64,000 bases of DNA, taken from assembly GCA_044238845.1 (NCBI GenBank), contig JBIICN010000004.1, forward strand, positions 1 through 64,000, read 5' to 3'. The translations under genes and the position numbers were made by a program. Origin of the DNA: UBA4416 sp044238845 (GTDB lineage Bacteria; Bacteroidota; Bacteroidia; B-17B0; Aurantibacillaceae). Positions 50,778-58,987 of this stretch are shown here, in pieces. The notes below the pieces were generated by a model. That model searched no databases. It was not told the DNA's origin and saw only the letters and a program-made list of their open reading frames with translations. How positions within the stretch are numbered: the stretch's first letter is position 1; the number at the start of each line of letters is the position of its first letter.

Positions 50778-52403
50778 ATGAATATGACAACTAAATTAAT
50801 CTTATTAAGCGCTGGTGTAATTGCATCAAGTGCTTCGTTTGCACAAACATTACAAGAAGCTATTACTAAATCTGAAAACGAGCGTTATCAAGCGGCAGCA
50901 GCAGATTTTAGAACATTAATTGCTAAAGAGGCAAATAAAGGCGATAACTACTTTTATTATGGAGAAAACTTCTTTAAAAAAGGAGATTTAGATTCTGCCA
51001 ATATGTATTACCAAAAAGGAGCAGAGTTAAATGCAACTTATCCACTAAATTATGTTGGTATAGGTAAAGTTTTATGGTACAAAGGAAATACTGCTGATGC
51101 AAAAACTAACTTTTTTAAAGCAGCTACTTTAGGTGCTAATAAAAACACAGAGGTAATGCGTAAAACAGCAGAAGCTTATATTAACGCCGATAGCAAAAGT
51201 TTAGATGAAGCAATCACTTTATTGAATGCTGCTATTAAAATAGAGCCAAAAAATGCTGAGACGTATTTGTTAATGGGCGATGCTTTATTAGAAAAAAACC
51301 CTACTGAGGGGGGTCCAGCTATTAAACAATATGATAAATTCACTGAACTAAATCCAAAATCACCAAAAGGTATTTTGCGTGCAGGAAAATTATACCAACG
51401 CGGACGTAATTATCAATTAGCTTTAGATTTGTATAAAAAAGCAGAAGGCATTGATCCAACATACGCACCAGCTTATAGAGAAAAGGCAGAGTTATATCAC
51501 TTAGCTGGACAAAAGGCAAACGCGGTTGAGAGTTATAAAAAATATTTAGAGTTAAATAATTCTGATGAAGCCCGTGAGCGTTATGCGGCATTTATTTTTA
51601 ATAATAAACAATATGCAGAAGCCATTTCTGAAATTGAAAATTTACAAAAAAACGGAAATGCAAGCCTATATTTAGAAAGATATTTAGGTTACTCTTATGC
51701 CGAGTTACCTGGAAAGCAAGACACCTCTGCATACAGAAAAGGATTAAATGCAATCAACAAATTTTTTGAAAAATCTTCGAAGGTGTCTAACTTTAAATAT
51801 GTAGGAACAGACTATAAGTATAAAGGAATTTTATTATCTAAGTTAGGGAAAGATAGTTTGGGCATTATTGAGATGGAAAAAGCAGCACAGGTTGATCCTA
51901 AGCTAGCCGGAGATATTACTAACGAAATTGCTAAAGCATATATGAAATCCAAGAAGTATACTAAAGCAATTGAAACATACGAAAAGAAAATGGCAGGAGA
52001 TCCAAAAAATTTATCTGGACAAGATTATTTCGAGATGGGTCGCGCATATTATTTTGGTCCAAAAGATTTCGTAAAATCTGATACTTGTTTTTCTAAAGTA
52101 ACTCAATCAATTCCAACATTTGCTACAGCATATTTTTGGAGAGGAAAAGCAAATGTTCAACAAGATCCAAAAAATGAGAAATGGTTAGCAAAACCTCATT
52201 ATGAAAAGGCTTTAGAACTTGTTAAACCTGAGGAAAGAGCAGGGTCAAAAACCAACGTTATTGAAGCATGTGAGTATTTAGGATATTATTATTTAACAGT
52301 AAAAGATAATGCAAAGGCTAAAGATTTTTTTACAATTATTAAAGATTTAGATCCTAATAATAAAAAACAACAAGACTTCTTTAAAAGTCCTCAATCAAAA
52401 TAA
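50778..52403 (+). CDS. Exported tetratricopeptide-repeat protein
   Basis: The 541-residue protein has a signal peptide (ASSASFAQ) and about eight or more TPR units, e.g. YYFYGENFFKKGDLDSANMYYQKGAELNATYP, the same pattern with AETYLLMGDALLEKNPTEGGPAIKQY, and YRKAKLYHLAGQKANAVESYKKYLELN-like repeats, closing with a KPHYEKALELVKP unit. It is a periplasmic scaffold rather than an enzyme. In related genomes this gene follows a PstS-like gene next to ExbB/ExbD/TonB energy-transducing proteins, so a link to that system is likely. Confidence 0.88.
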   Translation: MNMTTKLILLSAGVIASSASFAQTLQEAITKSENERYQAAAADFRTLIAKEANKGDNYFYYGENFFKKGDLDSANMYYQKGAELNATYPLNYVGIGKVLWYKGNTADAKTNFFKAATLGANKNTEVMRKTAEAYINADSKSLDEAITLLNAAIKIEPKNAETYLLMGDALLEKNPTEGGPAIKQYDKFTELNPKSPKGILRAGKLYQRGRNYQLALDLYKKAEGIDPTYAPAYREKAELYHLAGQKANAVESYKKYLELNNSDEARERYAAFIFNNKQYAEAISEIENLQKNGNASLYLERYLGYSYAELPGKQDTSAYRKGLNAINKFFEKSSKVSNFKYVGTDYKYKGILLSKLGKDSLGIIEMEKAAQVDPKLAGDITNEIAKAYMKSKKYTKAIETYEKKMAGDPKNLSGQDYFEMGRAYYFGPKDFVKSDTCFSKVTQSIPTFATAYFWRGKANVQQDPKNEKWLAKPHYEKALELVKPEERAGSKTNVIEACEYLGYYYLTVKDNAKAKDFFTIIKDLDPNNKKQQDFFKSPQSK

Positions 52404-52408
52404 AACGT

Positions 52409-52435
52409 AAAGCCTCTCAAATTTGAGAGGCTTTT
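52409..52435 (+). terminator. Intrinsic terminator after the TPR gene
   Basis: A 26-nt perfect palindrome (AAAGCCTCTCAAA/TTTGAGAGGCTTT) is followed by T's, 5 nt after the stop codon. Confidence 0.85.
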
Positions 52436-52444
52436 TCATATCCT

Positions 52445-52477
52445 TTTGTTTTATAGTATATCATAAATCTATCTTTA
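52445..52477 (+). promoter_or_regulatory. Promoter-like pair before a possible small RNA
   Basis: TTTG (52445-52448), 21-nt spacer, TATCTTTA (52470-52477): the same -7 octamer as the leuS promoter. It follows directly on the TPR terminator and points to a second terminator at 52578-52608. Confidence 0.5.
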
Positions 52478-52483
52478 CAAATA

Positions 52484-52608
52484 ACTTTAAATATAATACT
52501 ATTGGCAGGCTATAGTTAACAAGCGCTGAAAAGAGAGATGGAAAGTACTAAATGTAAATTCAAACTTGTTTTAAATTAAAAAAGCCGCTAATATTCAGCG
52601 GCTTTTTT
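52484..52608 (+). ncRNA. Candidate small RNA (about 125 nt)
   Basis: A promoter-like pair at 52445-52477 and an intrinsic terminator at 52578-52608 bracket a stretch with no gene. The only ORF is a 13-codon frame from the ATG at 52538 (MESTKCKFKLVLN), preceded by AAGAGAG, so a leader peptide or microprotein is an alternative reading. No known RNA family was recognised. Confidence 0.35.
52578..52608. terminator. Intrinsic terminator with A and T flanks
   Basis: AAAAAAGCCGCT (52578-52589) and AGCGGCTTTTTT (52597-52608) form a perfect 12-bp stem with a 7-nt loop. The flanking A and T runs allow use from both strands; the minus-strand ATP-grasp gene ends 91 nt to the right. Confidence 0.8.
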
Positions 52609-52698
52609 GTACCCGAACACCTCGACTTATCGAACTTTTGCTCAGGTTTAGAATCTGTCATCAAATTTAAGAAATTAATTTAGGCTAAATCTCATTGA

Positions 52699-53730
52699 TT
52701 ATTTTTTCAAAACAACAAACTTCCAATAACTCTTTATGATTAGTAGAAATGAAACTGGTTTAAATCCTAGTTTCATATTTCCTTTAGATATATCAGCTAA
52801 ACGTTTCCAATGGCTTAATAAGTCTTTATATGCCTTATGAAGAGTTAAAGAAGGATCGTAAATGTGACCGGGTTCTGAACTTGCACCATTGAGCTCCATA
52901 ATTCGAATATTTTCTCCTTTATATAAATCTTCTATGCTTTTTACTTTTAAATCAAATCTACCGTAATAAAATCCATTAATTGGTATGCAAATTTTATCAA
53001 AAACTTCATTTAATTTTTCGTTAATAAGAAAATTATTATCAATAAATTTTGTCCCTCTACAATGGTTACCAATCGGTTCTAATAATTTCACTTCTCCCTC
53101 TTTAAGAACACTATTCATTTTGTCGCCAAATTCTATACTTAAACGCTCAATTTGAAACCTTGCTCGCAAACTTTTTTGCATTAATTCTTTAATTGTTAAT
53201 TTTCCATCTCCGATTACACTTAAAAATTCCTTTAAAGTGATGGAGCTTACTTTCCCTTTTTGGGAATTTGGCATTCTACTATATAAAACTCCTAATTCAA
53301 TGGTGTAATCAATATATTCTTGAATGATGTATTTCGATTTTGATTTTACATTATAAAGAATAAGCTCTTGTTGGTTATGAATCAATGTTACTTGATTACC
53401 TCTTTCACCCACATCAGGTTTTGCAATTATTGGATAGATTAGGCCGAGTTCCTTTATTTGATCTAATACATATCCAAAATCGATAGAATTATCAACGGAA
53501 ACTGCTTTTGGTAAATATTTTTTGTCAATTAAATCCAAAATTTCAGATTTACTTTCGCCATAAAAACCACCCAATTCTATTCCAGGATTTGCAACAGTAA
53601 AATATGCCAGGGATTTGCTTTTTATAGCTAGAAAAAGCCAATAAGGAAGAACGGGAAGGTAAAATAATAACCAAGGCCAATATTCGTACTTACTAAATTT
53701 TGCTATGAATAATGGTGTTCTCATTAACAA
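52699..53730 (-). CDS. ATP-grasp family protein (D-Ala-D-Ala-ligase-like fold)
   Basis: The 343-residue protein has an N-terminal hydrophobic segment (WPWLLFYLPVLPYWLFLAI) and an ATP-grasp core: IIAKPDVGERGNQVTLI (nucleotide loop), YIIQEYIDYTIELGVLY (hinge), YYGRFDLKV and IMELNGASSEPGHIYD (metal-binding Glu-x-Asn). ATP-grasp enzymes ligate a carboxylate to an amine or thiol through an acyl-phosphate. The substrate is unknown. It overlaps the NRDE gene by 7 nt and is last in a five-gene operon of envelope proteins. Confidence 0.75.
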   Translation of the reverse strand: MLMRTPLFIAKFSKYEYWPWLLFYLPVLPYWLFLAIKSKSLAYFTVANPGIELGGFYGESKSEILDLIDKKYLPKAVSVDNSIDFGYVLDQIKELGLIYPIIAKPDVGERGNQVTLIHNQQELILYNVKSKSKYIIQEYIDYTIELGVLYSRMPNSQKGKVSSITLKEFLSVIGDGKLTIKELMQKSLRARFQIERLSIEFGDKMNSVLKEGEVKLLEPIGNHCRGTKFIDNNFLINEKLNEVFDKICIPINGFYYGRFDLKVKSIEDLYKGENIRIMELNGASSEPGHIYDPSLTLHKAYKDLLSHWKRLADISKGNMKLGFKPVSFLLIIKSYWKFVVLKK

Positions 53731-54452
53731 TTAATTACTTTGCTTTTATGGAAGTTCTTATTAATAATGTCTTCATAAATAATATCTGTGTGGGATAAAT
53801 TTTTATTAATGCAACAAATACTAACTGTTTTTTTTGTACTTCTATTAATTAACAAATCATTGTGGCTTGAGCCATTGCCCCCAAAGTGATGAAAAAACAA
53901 AATAGTATCAGTTGTATAAGTATTGTTCTTACTCAACCAAACTTCAAACCATTTCTTTCTTTCTTTAATTACTTCATTACTATATAATGTAACTGAAGAC
54001 CAAATTTGCGGTAAAGATGAATCGTGTGTTATTAGTTCCACTTTTTCTTCATCCCACTTTATCTCATAAAGTTTCACTCTTTCAGTATCTGAACATGAAT
54101 AAGCAAGAATAAGAGTGAATGGTTCTATTCCTTTAAAATCATAAAGTTTTGCAAAATCTTCTGGTTCATTATAAAAATAAAAGTCTAATAGCATTAAACC
54201 CCTACTTTTTTTATAATTTGCTTGTGGTATATGTGATTTATTAGCCCCGTTTAATAAACAAAGCGTATAGCCCTTTACATCATAGGCTATCCAAGTACCA
54301 TTAGCTTTTTGATCTTTTGGAAAAAAAACAGTACTATTATTAACCTTATATTCTTGAACTGGCAATGCCGATAGCCTACTCACATCTTCATCTCTATTAG
54401 ATGTCAAAATAAATTCTCTTTGATTAAATGGTAAATAAGTAACTGTACACAT
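53724..54452 (-). CDS. NRDE family protein (TANGO2-like)
   Basis: The 242-residue protein begins MCTVTYLPFNQREFILTSNRDED, with the N-R-D-E motif and the N-terminal Cys2 typical of NRDE/TANGO2 proteins (Ntn-hydrolase-like fold). It continues GTWIAYDVKGYTLCLLNGA. The family is linked to handling of heme or lipids in eukaryotes; bacterial roles are not settled. It is 6 nt from the DinB gene and overlaps the ATP-grasp gene. Confidence 0.85.
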   Translation of the reverse strand: MCTVTYLPFNQREFILTSNRDEDVSRLSALPVQEYKVNNSTVFFPKDQKANGTWIAYDVKGYTLCLLNGANKSHIPQANYKKSRGLMLLDFYFYNEPEDFAKLYDFKGIEPFTLILAYSCSDTERVKLYEIKWDEEKVELITHDSSLPQIWSSVTLYSNEVIKERKKWFEVWLSKNNTYTTDTILFFHHFGGNGSSHNDLLINRSTKKTVSICCINKNLSHTDIIYEDIINKNFHKSKVINC

Positions 54453-54458
54453 AATATA

Positions 54459-54959
54459 TTAAACTACCTGTTGAGATTTTAAATACTGAATGGTTGAATC
54501 GGCATATCCAAAGTTCGCAGATAAATTAATATATTCAAAATGTATTGGGATAACAATACTTATGATTGCCAAATGATGAACTGTATGCTCAATATTGTAA
54601 GTTATTTCTCTATAAATTGAGGACTCCATACTAACGATTTGATCTTGGTATTTTGACACCAATAAAATTCTTGAATTGTTTTCAATTTTAACCAACTTAT
54701 CAATTATTTCCGTAATAAAATCATCTGTGTATTTTACGTTTTCTTCCAAAAGTAGATTTCTCCTTCTTGAATCGTAATTTACAATATTATCAATATTATT
54801 AAAAAGCAGACATTCATAAAACTCAACAATATGCCTAATGTGCTTTCCGATAGATGCATCTTTTAGCGTTGTAAGTGAAGTACTGTAATCGTCATCTTCT
54901 ATTTGAGATAAAATATATTGTACGCTTTTGAGTTGCTTTATGGCTTCTTGTCTTAGCAT
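54459..54959 (-). CDS. DinB-family metal-binding four-helix protein
   Basis: From the ATG at 54959 (MLRQEAIK), one base after the YceI stop, the 166-residue protein forms a DinB-like four-helix bundle. Metal-ligand His candidates are in IGKHIRHIVEFYECLL and NIEHTVHHLAIISI. DinB-superfamily members include thiol-dependent transferases (bacillithiol and similar), but most are unassigned. It is the middle gene of the envelope operon. Confidence 0.78.
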   Translation of the reverse strand: MLRQEAIKQLKSVQYILSQIEDDDYSTSLTTLKDASIGKHIRHIVEFYECLLFNNIDNIVNYDSRRRNLLLEENVKYTDDFITEIIDKLVKIENNSRILLVSKYQDQIVSMESSIYREITYNIEHTVHHLAIISIVIPIHFEYINLSANFGYADSTIQYLKSQQVV

Positions 54960-54960
54960 C

Positions 54961-55512
54961 TTACTTTTTTTTTGCATTAACTTCAATAGTTATTGTAGCA
55001 TTATTCGAAAGAATCATACTCGATTCTCCTACACCAAAGTCTAATCGATTAATAGTAAACGAGCCTTTTATGATTGCTTTTCCGTCTTTTTCTGTAAACG
55101 TAAAAGGAACAAGAACATCTTTTGTTTTTCCTTTTATAGATAACTTAAAGTATCCCCTGAAACTACCGTCCTTTTCTTTCCCAAATAGAGTCGCTCTCAT
55201 AGTGATGATTGGAAAACTTGCTACATCAAAGTAATCCGTTTTTTTTAAATGTCCGTCTCTTGTTCCGTTTCCCGTATTTATTGACTTAGATTCTATAGTT
55301 GCCTCAATTGAGTTACCGTAATTTTTTGAAGGGTCAAAAAATATTTTTGCGATTAAACCTCCAAAAGCACCATCAATGTTGAATCCTGCATTTTTTATTT
55401 TGAATTTAACAGTAGAAGAATTTACAATCCATTCTTGATTTTGTGCGGTAACAGTTTGTGAAACAAATCGTAAACTAATTAAGCTTAAAGCTATTATTAA
55501 TATATTTTTCAT
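54961..55512 (-). CDS. YceI-family lipid-binding protein
   Basis: With the ATG at 55512 the 183-residue protein starts with a signal peptide (MKNILIIALSLISLRFVSQTVTAQ) and then the YceI pattern: WIVNSSTVKFKIKNAGFNIDGAFGGL (first strands), KKTDYFDVASFPIITMRAT, and GSFTINRLDFGVGESS. It would bind a hydrophobic ligand in the periplasm. The gene follows the beta-barrel gene by 7 nt. The longer start at 55548 would overlap that gene and hide the signal. Confidence 0.86.
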   Translation of the reverse strand: MKNILIIALSLISLRFVSQTVTAQNQEWIVNSSTVKFKIKNAGFNIDGAFGGLIAKIFFDPSKNYGNSIEATIESKSINTGNGTRDGHLKKTDYFDVASFPIITMRATLFGKEKDGSFRGYFKLSIKGKTKDVLVPFTFTEKDGKAIIKGSFTINRLDFGVGESSMILSNNATITIEVNAKKK

Positions 55513-55519
55513 GAATGGA

Positions 55520-56260
55520 TTATCTAAAAGGTGAGAATGTGATACCAACTAAACCCATCAAAGATTTATTTCTCCAACGATCATTATCTAATCGTAACTT
55601 ATTATTAGTGGTATATTCAGTAAACAAAAATGATGCTCCTGCTCGAACTGCCAACTTTTGATTAAACCAATAACGAAAATATAATTCAGAATTAAGCATC
55701 CCAATATCATTATCACTAACCAACAATAAATTATAAGAAGTGGGTTTTGCAGATTGTTGAGTTCCATTATCAGACGACTGATATGCAATGTATTTTCCAG
55801 TAATATTACCGCCAAAGGAAAGCCCAACAGCATCAATATTAAAACCAATATCAAATTTTTCTTTAATGGTGTATTGCAGGTTAATGCTAAGGTTCAAAGA
55901 ATTATTTTGAGATTTCGAGACAAAAAATGTATCAATATTTTCGGGAAATGTTTCCGAAAATAAAACCTGTGGGCCAGTTTGCTTTGATGTTAAAATGGCC
56001 GGTGCCGTTGTGTAGTAAAGGTCTTTACCACCTTGCCCGGTAAAACGCAAGCCATAACCAACTTTAAAACGCTTCTTTTTTGTTATTGAATGAAACTTAA
56101 CCCATGACAAGGCTCCAGAATATTGATTACCGCTTGTTGCTAGAGCCAAATCAAAGTTATTGTTGTATTTATATCCTTTTTTTTCAATAGGTGTTTCCTG
56201 TGCTTTTACATTTATCTTTAAAAAAAGAATAAATAAAATAATTGGTAACGAATGTTTCAT
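55520..56260 (-). CDS. Putative outer-membrane beta-barrel protein
   Basis: The 246-residue protein has a signal peptide (LPIILFILFLKINVKAQ) and many short amphipathic strands (NNFDLALATSGNQYSGALSWV, FKVGYGLRFTGQG, LYFRYWFNQKLAVRAGASFLF, MGLVGITFSPFR) ending in an aromatic residue, the outer-membrane protein pattern. No named family is recognised. It is the first gene of the YceI-DinB-NRDE-ATP-grasp operon. Confidence 0.7.
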   Translation of the reverse strand: MKHSLPIILFILFLKINVKAQETPIEKKGYKYNNNFDLALATSGNQYSGALSWVKFHSITKKKRFKVGYGLRFTGQGGKDLYYTTAPAILTSKQTGPQVLFSETFPENIDTFFVSKSQNNSLNLSINLQYTIKEKFDIGFNIDAVGLSFGGNITGKYIAYQSSDNGTQQSAKPTSYNLLLVSDNDIGMLNSELYFRYWFNQKLAVRAGASFLFTEYTTNNKLRLDNDRWRNKSLMGLVGITFSPFR

Positions 56261-56341
56261 TGGTGTATCTTTTTAGAATTTTAAGCAAATTTCGCTAATT
56301 GATATTCAGTAAATTGTCACGCAACTGACGTTTTGATGATT

Positions 56342-57034
56342 TTAATTTAGAATATAGATGGGAAGCGTGCTCATATAGTTAATAATTGTAATAGGATTCA
56401 TATATCGTTCTCGCTTACCATTTGGGCTATTAGAACCTCCCCATTGGTTCAACTCAAGTTTAGTCCTAACTTCCTTACTCCAACTCAATAATTGAAAACC
56501 CAACCCGTGATCAATACACCTTTTGTCTGTATCAAATTCAAATTTATCAATAGCTCGTTTGCCAAGATGCATTAAAGCTAGTTTAATAAAATAAATACCT
56601 CGCTTAGATTGATAAAAGGATATATGTCCTAATTCATGACCAATAACTCCAACTTGAGAATTAAAACTTAGGTTTTTTAATAGAATGGGCGTTAGTTTTA
56701 CAATTGTTGAATTACTAATGGTTATAATATATTTTCTTTTAGATGGCGTTCTGAAAATTGCCCAAAATGTAGGTCTTGCGGCAAGAGGTGAAATTGTTTT
56801 TTTAACTCTGAACTTTATTTTTGTCTTATTTAATTCAGGGTAATATTGTAAAGCAATATGAATAGCGTCGTTAAATTCAACAGGAGTAGTTTTGTTCAAA
56901 TAAACTGTATCTTGCTTTGTATAAAGCGTTGTGGAATCTTTGCAGAACAATTTGTTTATTTTTTGAGCAAAAGTAATATTGCTTAAAAATAGCAAAATAA
57001 ATAGTTGCTTAAAAAGCCTCCGCAAAAACAACAT
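56342..57034 (-). CDS. Putative zinc metallopeptidase-like protein (HExxH)
   Basis: From the ATG at 57034 the 230-residue protein starts with a signal/anchor (LFILLFLSNITFAQ). It carries HELGH in VGVIGHELGHISFYQS, and 45 residues later FEFDTDKRCIDHG, like the E-x-x-x-D third-ligand segment of M48-type zincins. The start overlaps the Omp85-like gene by 26 nt, so translation is coupled. A periplasmic protease or inactive zincin working with that barrel is likely; activity is unproven. Confidence 0.65.
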   Translation of the reverse strand: MLFLRRLFKQLFILLFLSNITFAQKINKLFCKDSTTLYTKQDTVYLNKTTPVEFNDAIHIALQYYPELNKTKIKFRVKKTISPLAARPTFWAIFRTPSKRKYIITISNSTIVKLTPILLKNLSFNSQVGVIGHELGHISFYQSKRGIYFIKLALMHLGKRAIDKFEFDTDKRCIDHGLGFQLLSWSKEVRTKLELNQWGGSNSPNGKRERYMNPITIINYMSTLPIYILN

Positions 57035-58115
57035 ATAATCCTTGTGAATCTTTAGTAAAGCCATAGTCAATTCTAATATTGGTGTTTTCCTTTTTATTTA
57101 CTCTTATTCTTAAGCCCACGCCATAGTTGTAATGAATTTCATTTGTTTTAAATTGATCTATAGATTTTGCTACTGATCCAATACCACCGAACATTGCAAC
57201 GCCGAGCATTTTATATAGAGGCATTCTAAATTCTTGCTGTAATAAAACCATATTATTATCTCTAAATCGCCCCCTGTAATAGCCTCTTAAAAATCGTGCA
57301 CCTCCAATTTCAGGGAGCATCCGATAAGGTACTTCTCCTTTATTATATGCGAAGTAAGCGTTTCCATTCCAAACTACTTTTTTTAAAATGGTGTAATATT
57401 TACGAGCGTCAATTGTTAATGATGTAAACATATTTTTATTATTGATAATATTCTTATAATCAACATAGGAAGCTTCTAAATAACTTCCTTTTGTTGGATT
57501 TAGGGGATTATCTCGATTATCCATAATAAAAACTGGCCCTATACCACTTGCCGTATAGCCCATATTTCCATGTACTTCCATACACGAGGAATTAGACATT
57601 AGTTTCACATCCTGATTGAAAAGGTTTTGATAATGAAATAAAATACCACCATAAATATTATTCTTTATCCGTATTAAATTTTTTGTTTGTATTCTCATTA
57701 AATCGAAAGACACCATTAATCTGTCTGTTTCTTTTGTATCATTTCCTATACCGTAAAAAAATTCAGGAAAGCGGCTAAAATCTACCGCACCTGTTAAATA
57801 AAACAAATTGCTCTTTAACCAAATTTGATAATCATTTTCAAAAGCAAATTGTTTATTAATAGTATAAGAAATGTATGACTGTGTATTTGACTTTCTTAAA
57901 AGCGAATCGCCTTTGTTTGTTTTAAAGTGGCTGTAAACTAAAGTTCCAAAGCCTAACCGTGTTTCTGGTGTGTAAAAAGCCGAGGGTAATACCCCGATTT
58001 TCACTTTTTTTAATGAATCAGCCGGAATGGAAAATGCCTTATTGAAAATAATAAAACTTATGAAAAAAATTATTCCTTTAAAAGCAATTAAACATTTATC
58101 CACCCGGCCATTCAT
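57009..58115 (-). CDS. Omp85/BamA-superfamily surface antigen barrel without POTRA domains
   Basis: The 368-residue protein has a signal sequence and the Omp85 core block GGARFLRGYYRGRFRDNN (the conserved loop-6 R-G-Y/R-G-R-F region) and a C-terminal Phe. The length is that of the 16-stranded barrel alone; no POTRA repeat is present before it. It belongs to the bacterial surface antigen (PF01103-like) group. Its function is unlikely to be general BamA assembly. It is 7 nt from the peroxiredoxin-like gene and overlaps the HExxH gene. Confidence 0.82.
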   Translation of the reverse strand: MNGRVDKCLIAFKGIIFFISFIIFNKAFSIPADSLKKVKIGVLPSAFYTPETRLGFGTLVYSHFKTNKGDSLLRKSNTQSYISYTINKQFAFENDYQIWLKSNLFYLTGAVDFSRFPEFFYGIGNDTKETDRLMVSFDLMRIQTKNLIRIKNNIYGGILFHYQNLFNQDVKLMSNSSCMEVHGNMGYTASGIGPVFIMDNRDNPLNPTKGSYLEASYVDYKNIINNKNMFTSLTIDARKYYTILKKVVWNGNAYFAYNKGEVPYRMLPEIGGARFLRGYYRGRFRDNNMVLLQQEFRMPLYKMLGVAMFGGIGSVAKSIDQFKTNEIHYNYGVGLRIRVNKKENTNIRIDYGFTKDSQGLYVVFAEAF

Positions 58116-58122
58116 TTAAAAT

Positions 58123-58707
58123 CTATAAATTTTTCAGGATTTCTTGGACACTCGCTCTTTTTTTATAATCAACGTCAAAATATCTGTATGTAATTTTCCC
58201 TTCTTTGCTAATAATATAAACCGCAGGTACAGGTAAATTATTTCCGTTTGATCCGTTTCTTTCGATTAAATTTATGCCGTAACCTTTATACTTTTCTGTT
58301 GTCTTTTCGTCCAATTCAAAAGCTACTTTATAAGCATTCATTATTTGTGATTCTTCATCTGTAACTACATTGTAAGTAATATTTGTTTTTTCAATTGTCT
58401 TATTGATATTTTCTAATTTCTCAGGTGAAATTGCAACAATATTAGCGCCCTTTGCACTAATTGAAGCAAGGGAATCTTCTAATGCTTTTAATTGTCTGTT
58501 ACAGTATGGACACCACTCACCACGGTAAAATAGTATTACAACTGGGCCCGATTTTAGCAACTCCTTCAAATTAACATCTTTATTGTTTTGATTCTTAGCA
58601 GTAAAATCAGGCGCTATATCGCCAATATTTAATCCCACTGGTTGAGCTTTGGATATAAATGACAAGGAGAAAAGCGATAATACAAGTAACCAATTTATTT
58701 TTTTCAT
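58123..58707 (-). CDS. Exported peroxiredoxin-like thioredoxin-fold protein
   Basis: The 194-residue protein has a signal peptide (LLVLSLFSLSFISKAQ) and the AhpC/TSA fold: GDIAPDFTAKNQNNKDVNL, then VVILFYRGEWCPYCNRQL with Cys66 and Cys69. The EWCPYC site, rather than a lone peroxidatic Cys, suggests a thiol reductase or atypical peroxiredoxin. NGSNGNNLPVPAVYII contains the cis-Pro. It is the first gene of the unit that includes the Omp85 barrel and the HExxH protein, divergent from tlpA. Confidence 0.85.
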   Translation of the reverse strand: MKKINWLLVLSLFSLSFISKAQPVGLNIGDIAPDFTAKNQNNKDVNLKELLKSGPVVILFYRGEWCPYCNRQLKALEDSLASISAKGANIVAISPEKLENINKTIEKTNITYNVVTDEESQIMNAYKVAFELDEKTTEKYKGYGINLIERNGSNGNNLPVPAVYIISKEGKITYRYFDVDYKKRASVQEILKNL

Positions 58708-58744
58708 ATGTTATAAGTTTTTTGACAAATTTAAGTTTGAAAAA

Positions 58745-58987
58745 GTTGCCAATAAGTCGTTTACCCGACAATACATTAAAAACAAACAATATAAATTCGT
58801 TATTATGAAGATACCATGTTGTTGATATCACAAACACGAATTTAAATAATGTGGCTATGCCATATGACAATTAAAAACAATAAATATAAAAATATGAAAT
58901 AGCCATGTTGCCAGCGGCTAAAACACGAATGACTAAACAGGGATATACCATGGGGCAATTAAAAACAAACAATTTAGACATATGAAA
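58745..58987. repeat. Three imperfect tandem repeats (about 89 nt) between divergent redox genes
   Basis: Units share CCATGTTG (58814, 58903), ACACGAAT (58834, 58923), CAATTAAAAACAA (58868, 58956) and ATATGAAA (58892, 58980), all 88-89 nt apart. A third, partial unit to the left has ATTAAAAACAAACAAT (58775) and ATGAA (58805). The ATG in the last unit is the tlpA start. Each unit has TTG(C/T)... and ...(G/A)CAA flanks that could pair. Confidence 0.75.

Noticed and set aside
52503..52519. Second sigma-54-like site (TTGGCAGGC...) in the small RNA region
   Set aside because: The -12 TTG is missing at the correct spacing.
58607..58870. Open frame on the minus strand overlapping the peroxiredoxin-like gene
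   Set aside because: It is an overlapping frame with low-complexity residues and no signal or family, covering the repeat region.
58745..58987. CRISPR-like array
   Set aside because: The units are imperfect, 88-89 nt, few in number and lack identical repeats with varied spacers.
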